The notes under the pieces are model-generated. The model did no database searches and had not been told where the DNA came from. It saw only the letters and a program-made list of their open reading frames with translations. The position numbers were made by a program, and so were the translations under genes. A stretch of DNA of 64,000 nucleotides. Origin: ZC4RG29 sp035304385. GTDB lineage: Bacteria; Bacteroidota; Bacteroidia; Cytophagales; Cyclobacteriaceae. The DNA lies in contig DATGQD010000011.1 of assembly GCA_035304385.1 (NCBI GenBank), forward strand, positions 1-64,000. The letters are read 5' to 3'. Positions 8,240-15,268 of the stretch are shown here, piece after piece (position 1 is the first letter of the stretch; the number at the start of each line of letters is the position of its first letter).

Positions 8240-8402
8240 TTGCATAGGACACATAGGACACGGCGTTGCCGTGTAGGGGTGTGTGTAATCAATGGACGCA
8301 CAGCCGTGCGCTCCTACCAGGTGCCAGCCATAGAATGGGCTTAGGTAATCCCGACAATCAATACACGACATCGTGTCGTTTGCACGATACACTTCAATGA
8401 AC
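8240..8402. repeat. Composite intergenic repeat, copy 1 (REP-like hairpin plus core)
   Basis: This copy holds AGGACACATAGGACACGG, the hairpin GGACGCACAGCCGTGCG at 8294-8310, then a core with CCGACAATCAATACACGACA and GCACGATACACTTCAA. The same order of modules recurs at 56951-57058 and 62355-62462. The 8178-8468 gap contains nothing else I can support. Confidence 0.75.
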
Positions 8403-8468
8403 TTAAAAAAATCCCTATCTTCACCCTGGGCACTGACCCTATAACCCCTAACCCCATACGCCAATCCT

Positions 8469-9374
8469 ATGAAATTTTTGCTGACCCTCTGTGCCTTCGT
8501 TGGCATGATGACTGCCGGTGTAGCGCAAACCGTTACGTTACAGCTGAACCTTGAAGAAGGAGCGACATATTCCCAAAATTCTTCCTCCGACCTCGTCATG
8601 AGTCAGGATTATGGCGGCGAGAAAATCGACATTAAAATAAAGGTCCAAAGCCAAGTGGACTTTAAAGTCATCGCGATTACTGACACAGGGTATGACCTTG
8701 AAGTCGAATTCGACCGCATAAGCATGACCATGGAAATGCCAATGGTTACCATGGAATTCAACTCGGAAAAGGCTGACGGGGCGGACATAATGTCGACAAT
8801 TCTCGCCTCCATGATGCACAAGCCGTTTGGGGTCACCATGACACGGCGTGGCGAGGTCACCGAAATGCGAAATCTTTCCACGCTGCTCGACTCCACTCTC
8901 GAGAAATATCCGCAGATGACGGAGGAGCAAAAGAACCAAATACGGGCGCAGTTGGCCAATACCTTCGGTGAGAACGGACTGAAGGGAAATATCGAAATGA
9001 CCACGTTTATATTTCCCGAAGGTCCGGTGGCCATTAGCGACACCTGGTCGACACAAACCCAGGTGGATGCTGAATGGTCTTTCGCGGTGAAGTCCATCTT
9101 CCGCCTGGAGGCCATCGAAGCGGGCCACTATGTGGTATCGGCAAAATCCGAAGTGTCGACTCTGCCGGCTCCCGACAGCGCCGCCATCAAGTATGACCTG
9201 TCGGGAACCAGTCTATACAACCTCAAGCTCGCAAAAAAGTCGGGCTGGATTCAGGATGGCTCTGTAAAGCAATCCATGTCGGGCAAGATCGTATTTGCAG
9301 ACAGCCCCGAAATGCCCGGTGGCATGGAGGTGCCTATGTCCATGGAAAGCGAAGTGGCCGTGATGGACAGGTAG
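8469..9374 (+). CDS. Secreted DUF6263-like protein, 301 aa
   Basis: A cleavable signal peptide (residues 1-19, ending GVAQ) is followed by a beta-rich protein with repeated alternating strands (VTLQLNLEEGATYSQNSSSD, KVQSQVDFKVIAITDTGYDLEVEFDRI). The layout and motifs such as GPVAISDTW and the closing SMESEVAVMDR resemble the DUF6263 family of exported Bacteroidota proteins. No catalytic residues are apparent. It stands alone, with a hairpin terminator 90 bp downstream. Function is unknown; the family assignment is from general resemblance only. Confidence 0.65.
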   Translation: MKFLLTLCAFVGMMTAGVAQTVTLQLNLEEGATYSQNSSSDLVMSQDYGGEKIDIKIKVQSQVDFKVIAITDTGYDLEVEFDRISMTMEMPMVTMEFNSEKADGADIMSTILASMMHKPFGVTMTRRGEVTEMRNLSTLLDSTLEKYPQMTEEQKNQIRAQLANTFGENGLKGNIEMTTFIFPEGPVAISDTWSTQTQVDAEWSFAVKSIFRLEAIEAGHYVVSAKSEVSTLPAPDSAAIKYDLSGTSLYNLKLAKKSGWIQDGSVKQSMSGKIVFADSPEMPGGMEVPMSMESEVAVMDR

Positions 9375-9461
9375 CTTCTGTCCGGCAATGAACACCGTAG
9401 TTCACGCGCGCACACTTCTATCGCGTAAGAATCCTCGAAGCTTAACGCCTGATGACAAGCG

Positions 9462-9494
9462 AAAGTGGGTTTGAGATCGCGAAAGCCCACTTTT
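9462..9494 (+). terminator. Hairpin terminator after the DUF6263-like gene
   Basis: AAAGTGGG (9462-9469) pairs with CCCACTTT (9486-9493), with T-A/T-G pairs extending the stem, followed by TTTTG. The remainder of 9375-9586 shows no gene. Confidence 0.6.
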
Positions 9495-9586
9495 GATGTT
9501 CATCTTCACAAAAAAGCCGGCCTGCCTGCAACCCTGCACCATTTTTGGTAGTCATATGGGCGTATCACGCTGAAACCATATTACCC

Positions 9587-10540
9587 ATGAAACCTTCATT
9601 TGCATTTTCTGTCGCCGCCGTCACCTTCCTGGTGGTCGTCGGGGCCCTCGTTTCCATGAGTTTCGAACTTCCGGACGAGCGCAAACCCTTCACTGTAAAA
9701 AAGTATACCCTGGACGGCCCGGGTAACCTGGAGGTCCGGACGTCGGGCGGCAGCATCTCCGTTGAGGGTGGAAGCGGTAACGAGGCGCGCGTGGAGATGT
9801 ATGTGCGCGTGAAGGGAAATACCATAACCCCCGAGCATCGCGATGCCAGGGAAATTATGGACGACTTTAATATCACTATCGACAAATCGGGCAACACCAT
9901 TTACGCCAAAGCCGAACGCAAAAGCTCTATCTCGGGATGGTTCGGCAACAACAATGCAAGCATTTCCTTTGTGGTATATGCTCCGGAAGATATGTCGTGC
10001 CGCCTTAACACCAGCGGTGGCTCGATCGAGTTGAAAGGTGTTCGGGGCGGACAAAAACTTGAAACGAGTGGCGGCAGCGTACGTGTTCAGGACGTCCGCG
10101 GCAACACAGAAGCACGCACTTCCGGTGGGAGCATCAAGATCAACAGCTACGCGGGCAGGTTGTCGGCACATACCAGCGGCGGCTCGATCGACCTAAGCAA
10201 CGCCCAGGGCGAACTGAAGGTAAACACCTCCGGCGGTAGCATCGACATCTCCAATGTCAAGGGCAGCGTGGAAGCAAGTACGAGCGGCGGTGGTATCCGC
10301 GCCGATGTCGCCAGCCTGGATAAATATCTTAAGCTGCGAACCAGCGGCGGTAGCATCACCGCTGTTGTGCCGAGTGGGTTGGGCCTTGACCTCGACCTAC
10401 GCGGTAACCGGGTCAATTCAAAGCTTGTAAACTTCAACGGCGAAGCTGAAAAGGATCGTATCCGCGGCAGTATGAACGGAGGGGGAATTGAAGTGGTCAT
10501 GCACACGTCCGGAGGCAGTATCAATCTTGAGTACCGCTAA
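9587..10540 (+). CDS. DUF4097-type beta-helix repeat protein, 317 aa
   Basis: A signal anchor or signal peptide (residues about 1-25) precedes a right-handed beta-helix made of ladder repeats. The motif TSGGSI or a close variant (TSGGSV, TSGGGI, MNGGGI) recurs about ten times, each with a short strand such as RVQDVRG or DISNVKG. This is typical of DUF4097 (putative adhesin/auto-transporter-like) proteins. ATG 9587 is preferred to one 42 bp upstream because it begins MKPSFAFSVAAVTF. It is monocistronic and closed by a strong terminator. Role unknown; exported structural or surface protein is likely. Confidence 0.85.
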   Translation: MKPSFAFSVAAVTFLVVVGALVSMSFELPDERKPFTVKKYTLDGPGNLEVRTSGGSISVEGGSGNEARVEMYVRVKGNTITPEHRDAREIMDDFNITIDKSGNTIYAKAERKSSISGWFGNNNASISFVVYAPEDMSCRLNTSGGSIELKGVRGGQKLETSGGSVRVQDVRGNTEARTSGGSIKINSYAGRLSAHTSGGSIDLSNAQGELKVNTSGGSIDISNVKGSVEASTSGGGIRADVASLDKYLKLRTSGGSITAVVPSGLGLDLDLRGNRVNSKLVNFNGEAEKDRIRGSMNGGGIEVVMHTSGGSINLEYR

Positions 10541-10558
10541 ATATTGTTCATGATTCTG

Positions 10559-10596
10559 CACGGCGGCACTCGACCGGGTGCCGTCGTGTTTTTTTT
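10559..10596 (+). terminator. Intrinsic terminator after the DUF4097 gene
   Basis: CACGGCGGCAC pairs with GTGCCGTCGTG (one G-T pair) around an 8-nt loop and is followed by eight T residues. Confidence 0.9.
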
Positions 10597-10746
10597 ATAA
10601 TCCCACCGAGACACAGAGGGTGTGGAGTACACAGAGCCCGGACAGTCATCAGGGTTCCCACGTGGCCAAAATATGAAGAATGACGCGTCGCGACAGACGT
10701 GTCAACGGCTCATGCCGTAAGGCACAGGCGCTGGCGCGCGGCGATA

Positions 10747-10780
10747 TTCAACTCTTCAACTCTTCAATCTTCAACTCTTT
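10747..10780. repeat. TTCAACTCT nonamer tandem tail
   Basis: About four units of a 9-bp period (TTCAACTCT/TTCAATCT) followed by TTCTC, identical in style to the tails at 57117, 62289 and 62518. It lies 15 bp upstream of the ROK gene. The rest of 10597-10795 contains degenerate CCGAGACACAGAGG-like sequence and no gene. Confidence 0.7.
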
Positions 10781-10795
10781 CTCTATATTCACGGG

Positions 10796-11629
10796 ATGAC
10801 TATCGGTGTAGATTTGGGGGGCACTAACATCCGGGCCGGGATTCGTTCGGGCGACACGGTAAAAGGATTCCAGCAGGTGGCACTCAGGGATAAAGACTCC
10901 CTGGAGGGCACCTTGCAGCAACTCAAAGATATCATCCGACCGTTGGTCTCCGACAAGATCGAATCCATTGGTGTCGCCGTCCCCTCCCTGGTAGACGCCG
11001 CACAGGGCATCGTCTACAACGTCGTAAATATTCCTTCATGGGAACGCGTAGAGCTGAAGGCTATCCTCGAAGCCGAATTCGGTGTGCCCGTCGCCGTGGA
11101 AAACGACGCTAATTGCTTCGCCCTCGGTGAGCACCGTCATGGGAAAGGACGAGCGTATCGGAATATCATCGGCGTGACGCTGGGTACCGGCGTCGGTGCC
11201 GGCCTTATACTCGACGGAAAAATTTATCGCGGGAGCAACGGCGGAGCAGGGGAGGTAGGGTATCTGAATTATCGCAACCGCGACTTCGAATTCTATGGCG
11301 GCAGCTTCTTCTTCGATGAGGTCCACGGTACGAATGCGCTCAGCGTGTATAACGATGCCGTGGCAGGTCAACCCAACGCCCTTCGCATCTGGGAGGTGTA
11401 TGGAATGCACATCGGTAACCTGGTGAGGTCGTTGGTCTATGCATTCGACCCCGAGGCCATCGTGTTCGGCGGATCAATCACCAACGCATTTGATTTTTTC
11501 CTGCCCTCGCTACGCGAAACCGTCGCCTCGAATTTTCACTTCCCGCGCTCTATGGAACGTTTGCAGATATTGCAGTCGGTAAACGAACACATCACGTTGC
11601 TGGGAGCAAGCTCACTCGTGGAAGCATAG
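10796..11629 (+). CDS. ROK family protein (sugar kinase-like), 277 aa
   Basis: DLGGTN (residues 6-11) is the ATP phosphate-binding loop and E102-N103-D104 contains the catalytic Asp of ROK kinases; GVTLGTGVGAGLI is the second glycine-rich loop. These kinases phosphorylate hexoses such as glucose or N-acetylhexosamines. The usual zinc site after the GExGH motif (His plus CxCGxxGC) is missing: the sequence reads GEVGYLNYRNRDFEFYGG. Some ROK proteins lack zinc, so activity remains possible. No DNA-binding N-terminus is present, so it is not a repressor. Substrate is unknown and no sugar pathway genes are adjacent. Confidence 0.85.
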   Translation: MTIGVDLGGTNIRAGIRSGDTVKGFQQVALRDKDSLEGTLQQLKDIIRPLVSDKIESIGVAVPSLVDAAQGIVYNVVNIPSWERVELKAILEAEFGVPVAVENDANCFALGEHRHGKGRAYRNIIGVTLGTGVGAGLILDGKIYRGSNGGAGEVGYLNYRNRDFEFYGGSFFFDEVHGTNALSVYNDAVAGQPNALRIWEVYGMHIGNLVRSLVYAFDPEAIVFGGSITNAFDFFLPSLRETVASNFHFPRSMERLQILQSVNEHITLLGASSLVEA

Positions 11630-11697
11630 GCGATAAGTCGGTCGCAACCCGATGCCCCTGCCTCTGATTCTTCCTCTCTATTCTCTATCTTGCTCTT

Positions 11698-12984
11698 ATG
11701 AACAATTCCCATTGGCTACTCCTGGTTTACGTCCTGCTGCTCTCATCGTGCGGACGACCCTCACAAGATCGGTATTCCAATATGACCGCATTCGTCGGCG
11801 CTACGATATTCGACGGAACCGGTGGCGACCCGGTCGCTGATGGCGTGGTACTCGTTCAGGACGGGCGGATTGTGTCGGTAGGAACGGCCGCGACGACCGA
11901 GGTGCCTGACAATGCGGAGCGTATCGACTTACACGGAAAGTGGATCATCCCGGGACTCATCAACGCCCATGGACACGTAGGGAATGTTAAAGGGCTGGAG
12001 CAAGGCCATTACTCGGCTGACAATATTCAACACCAGTTGGAACTGTACGCACGCTACGGCATCACAACGGTCGTGAGCCTGGGTGACGACCGCCAGGAGG
12101 CGGCGCCTTTCAGGGCCGTAAACGATACGGCCACCGGCCGGCCTTATGCGCGGCTGTATATCGCCGGCGATGTGGTCACCGGCGCTACACCGGAAGCAGC
12201 CGTCGAGATGGTAGACCGGAACGTGGATATGGGTGTGGACTTTATCAAAATTCGTGTTGACGACAACCTCGGGCAGAGTACCAAAATGAGTGAGGATGTG
12301 TACCGCGCTGTCATCGACCGGGCCCATACCCAGGGCATGAAGCTTGCGGCACACATGTATTACCTGGAAGATGCGAAGGCGCTGCTCGCTTCGGGGGCCG
12401 ACTTCATCGCGCACAGTGTCCGCGACACTACCGTCGACGACGAGTTCATGACCATGATGAAAGAGCGGCAGGTGTGCTATTGCCCCACGCTTACACGCGA
12501 CCTCTCGACATTCGTGTATGAAGAAAGGCCAGACTTTTTCGACGATCCCTTCTTCCTGAAGGAAGCCGACACCGCGGTAGTCCGGATGCTCCAGGAACCT
12601 GCACGGCAGGCGCAGTTCAGGAACAGCCGCAGCGCCCAGATGTACAAGCGCGCGCTTGCAACGGCGTTAAGCAACCTGAAAATCCTCTCCGACAATAACG
12701 TCACCATCGCCTTCGGTACCGACAGCGGCATGCCGGCGCGATTCCAGGGATACTTCGAACACGTCGAGATGGAACTCATGGCCGACGCGGGGATGACCCC
12801 ACGGCAAGTCCTCCTCTCCGCAACACGTGACGCCGCCCGGTGCCTCGGCCTGGAAGGGGTCGGTACGCTGGAACCCGGAAACCACGCCGACTTGCTTGTA
12901 TTGGACGCCGACCCGCTGGAAGACATTCGCAACTGTAGACGTATCCACGGAATATGGATCGGCGGTAGCCGGGTCGGGGAGTAA
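11698..12984 (+). CDS. Lipoprotein amidohydrolase (imidazolonepropionase/prolidase-like), 428 aa
   Basis: The N-terminus has a hydrophobic stretch ending LSSC18, a lipobox. The metal-dependent hydrolase signature H91GH93 (INAHGHVG) is followed by a candidate metal-bridging Lys in DFIKIRVDD, His residues in KLAAHMYY and DFIAHSV, and the catalytic Asp in IAFGTDSGMP. The C-terminal LEPGNHADLLVLDADPLEDI closes the composite beta sandwich, as in the family. It is predicted to act in the periplasm, hydrolysing an amide or peptide-like substrate that cannot be named. It begins 68 bp after the ROK gene. Confidence 0.85.
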   Translation: MNNSHWLLLVYVLLLSSCGRPSQDRYSNMTAFVGATIFDGTGGDPVADGVVLVQDGRIVSVGTAATTEVPDNAERIDLHGKWIIPGLINAHGHVGNVKGLEQGHYSADNIQHQLELYARYGITTVVSLGDDRQEAAPFRAVNDTATGRPYARLYIAGDVVTGATPEAAVEMVDRNVDMGVDFIKIRVDDNLGQSTKMSEDVYRAVIDRAHTQGMKLAAHMYYLEDAKALLASGADFIAHSVRDTTVDDEFMTMMKERQVCYCPTLTRDLSTFVYEERPDFFDDPFFLKEADTAVVRMLQEPARQAQFRNSRSAQMYKRALATALSNLKILSDNNVTIAFGTDSGMPARFQGYFEHVEMELMADAGMTPRQVLLSATRDAARCLGLEGVGTLEPGNHADLLVLDADPLEDIRNCRRIHGIWIGGSRVGE

Positions 12985-13289
12985 AGACTGCCGTTGGCAG
13001 CATATTTGTTTGTCTGACAGCCGGAAATGGATGAGTTTGTGAGCAAGGAAGCGTTCTGGTCAGGAGTGCACCGGACCTATGCGAAAAGCGCCGCCGTACC
13101 CCTCGGGCGCGCGCCGCATTTGTATCCGGGCAATGTACCAGAGTGTGGAAATTTTCCACATATTTGCTTTCGGCTTGGTGCTCGCAACGGGATGCATGAA
13201 TTCTGATACTTTTTTAGCTTACATGATACCGGCAAGACGGCCACCTTTACTTTTGGCCACCGCAAGGGGAATAATCTTCAACCAAACAT
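12985..13289. other. Gap of 305 bp with no supported gene
   Basis: Contains a 59-codon frame at 13027-13206 that matches nothing I recognise and has no promoter or context support. The 13240-13265 part is CCACCTTTACTTTTGGCCAC, possibly a promoter-proximal stretch (TACTTTTG) for the operon that starts at 13290. Confidence 0.4.
13247..13254 (+). promoter_or_regulatory. -7 element TACTTTTG upstream of the 13.3-17.7 kb operon
   Basis: Exact TAnnTTTG match about 36 bp before the ATG at 13290. An upstream TTG at the best spacing is not evident, so moderate confidence. Confidence 0.45.
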
Positions 13290-13823
13290 ATGACCAGAAA
13301 AATGATACGACTGCTTAAAAGTTCTTCACGACTGATCGTAATGTCCATGATCATCGCAATGGTGGCTGTGGGATCAGGATGTAAGAGTAAGAAAAAAGCC
13401 ATGGAAGCCGCTGCCGCCGAAAAAGCGAGGCTTGAGCAGGAGGCGGAGACGAAGCGCCAGCAGGAGGAGGCGGCCCGCCGTGAAGCTGAAGAACGTGCCC
13501 GACGCGAAGCGGAGGAAAGGGCAAGGGCCGAAGCAGCCGCGCCACGTGCAAAATTGGAGCAATATTTCAGCACGATCGCGAGCTCTTCCAATGTCGCATC
13601 AGCCAATCGCAGCATATCCGAAGCCCTCACTTTGTTTGCTTCAGACGAGACCCCGGTGCTGATCGTGATCAGCGAATCGGGAGGCACTAAGGACTACGAT
13701 CGTCCGACAACGATCAAGCAATACCTTGAATACCTCAAGGACACCCGCAAGAATGCAAACCGGATCGGCAATATTCAGTACGACAACGCCGGCAAGATCA
13801 CCGAACTGGAGTTGATAAAATAA
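13290..13823 (+). CDS. Probable lipoprotein with charged coiled coil and a small C-terminal domain, 177 aa
   Basis: A long hydrophobic signal leads to GSGC31, a probable (imperfect) lipobox. Residues about 33-88 are an Ala/Glu/Arg-rich coiled coil with tandem RREAEERA units. The C-terminal 85 residues (LEQYFSTIASSSN, ISEALTLFASDETPVLIVIS, TTIKQYLEYLKDT) look related to the start of the LRR protein and to the 192-aa protein encoded downstream. First gene of a four-gene operon (gap 33 bp to the next). Probably an outer- or inner-membrane-anchored component with an extended stalk. No known family recognised. Confidence 0.7.
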   Translation: MTRKMIRLLKSSSRLIVMSMIIAMVAVGSGCKSKKKAMEAAAAEKARLEQEAETKRQQEEAARREAEERARREAEERARAEAAAPRAKLEQYFSTIASSSNVASANRSISEALTLFASDETPVLIVISESGGTKDYDRPTTIKQYLEYLKDTRKNANRIGNIQYDNAGKITELELIK

Positions 13824-13856
13824 TCTCGCATACCCATTCTAAAATTCAAATCAGTC

Positions 13857-14435
13857 ATGATTCATCGCAAAAATATTCTCGCTCTTTTGTTCATCCTCTC
13901 CGCGTTTGCAAGTGCTGTCGCTCAGAGTGCGGACATCAGCCCTGAAAGAAAGCAGGCGATCGACTCCCTTGCGTTGGAGAAGGTACGCGACCTGAGCAAA
14001 TACATCAGCATCATCGGCAACAAGAACACGCCGTTCTCAGAGGCTACCCGTGTTATGGACCGCGCCGAAGAACTGTTTGCCCCCGATGCCGAAATGGGCG
14101 TATCGTCGCTGAACCGGAAAGAAATCAGCTACTACAAGGTCAGAAAGTACTTTGAACGCCTCATTGCCCTGAACTACGACCGCGTGAGCATCCAATGGTA
14201 TGACATCCACTATATAAGCGACCTGGAACGGCAACCCGACGGCCGATACGTGGGTGTAGTCACAATCTACCAACGCTTTGAAGGCGAGTCGGACGACGGC
14301 CTGCGGTACCGCGACACTACGAAGAAAGACATCACCATCTACGTGGAAAGAAAACGCACTCAAATCTCCGGCCGTGTGGTTGAGTTCTGGGATGTGCTGC
14401 TGGGAGATATTCGCGTGACGGAAACAAGTGCATGA
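13857..14435 (+). CDS. Secreted protein with small NTF2-like domain, 192 aa
   Basis: Signal peptide 1-22 (ASAVAQ) is followed by ERKQAIDSLALEKVRDLSKYISIIGNKNTPFSEA and a strand-rich part (YDRVSIQWYDIHYISD, YVGVVTIYQRFEG, KDITIYVERK). The helix-rich start and cone of strands suggest an NTF2/SnoaL-like fold; that is my reading of the pattern. The KVRD...S...RA/D...F..DA..V....L arrangement matches the N-terminal part of the 820-aa LRR protein two genes on. The stop overlaps the next start by ATGA (14432-14435). Function unknown. Confidence 0.75.
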   Translation: MIHRKNILALLFILSAFASAVAQSADISPERKQAIDSLALEKVRDLSKYISIIGNKNTPFSEATRVMDRAEELFAPDAEMGVSSLNRKEISYYKVRKYFERLIALNYDRVSIQWYDIHYISDLERQPDGRYVGVVTIYQRFEGESDDGLRYRDTTKKDITIYVERKRTQISGRVVEFWDVLLGDIRVTETSA

Positions 14436-15268
14436 GAAAGGTAGGACTGATTTTCTTGCTTCTGGCTGCGGCCCCGGTCTGCGGTGTACAGGCACAACTC
14501 GCACAAGAGGATGAGAGCAGGCTATATGCCCAGACGAAACAGGTAAATCAGTTCTTCCGACGTTTCAACGGCGAGGAAGACGAAAAGGGCGAACGGTATT
14601 ATCCGCGCGACCGCCTGTACCGGAGCCCCAAGCTGCGACGGAAATACCTGGGAATCCTTTTCGACGCCTCTAATAACGGGATCAGTAGCGAACTCAAGGT
14701 TGAGTTTGCTAAGGATGTGCTGGACAAGGACGAGCCGGTCATCCTGGACTTCCACGGCGGAAACTGGTTTTCCGAAGTCCACACCACTTTCACCTACAAC
14801 GGAAAGCAAGAGCCGGTAGTCCTGTTCATGGAACTGGAAAAAGATCATCTCGGCACCAAATGGGTGATCACCCGCGTACATGCCGATATGTTCGAGCCCT
14901 TCTTCGGGCGCGATACCACGCGCGTGGGTCGGTTCCTGCATCCGCTCAGCCATGAGCTCGACTTCATGAACCTGAGAAAGGCATTCCTGAATCCCGACAG
15001 CGTAAGCCAGTACACGACCAAGCGGTTCCGGCCGGATCATCTTACACTGATGCTCTACGAAATCCGCAAGGGCAATCTGAAGTTTCAGACCATTTCCGAA
15101 GTGAAGTTCCATTTCTTCCAGGTCGATGGCTGGTATTTTGAATTGTCTCAGTTTAACCGACCCGGGTATAATACCGGATGGCTCATATCGAACCTGGTAA
15201 AGATTAACAACGAAAGCGAAAAGGCGGTCCTGCGGCGGTATCTCTATTACGAACTGGCGGCGAAATGA
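14432..15268 (+). CDS. Secreted protein of unknown function, 278 aa
   Basis: Signal peptide 1-22 (CGVQAQ). The mature part contains VNQFFRRFNGEED, RDRLYRSPKLRRKYLGILFD, KVEFAKDVLDKDEPVILDFHGGNWFSEVHTTF and a C-terminal FHFFQVDGWYFELSQFNRPG. No family recognised; the first half again has the helix-then-strand plan of the neighbours. Overlaps both the preceding and the following gene by 4 bp, so the set is translated as one coupled unit. Confidence 0.75.
   Translation: MRKVGLIFLLLAAAPVCGVQAQLAQEDESRLYAQTKQVNQFFRRFNGEEDEKGERYYPRDRLYRSPKLRRKYLGILFDASNNGISSELKVEFAKDVLDKDEPVILDFHGGNWFSEVHTTFTYNGKQEPVVLFMELEKDHLGTKWVITRVHADMFEPFFGRDTTRVGRFLHPLSHELDFMNLRKAFLNPDSVSQYTTKRFRPDHLTLMLYEIRKGNLKFQTISEVKFHFFQVDGWYFELSQFNRPGYNTGWLISNLVKINNESEKAVLRRYLYYELAAK

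Noticed and set aside
13027..13206. 59-codon frame upstream of the four-gene operon
   Set aside because: No promoter of its own, no recognised motif, ends before the -7 element of the next operon.
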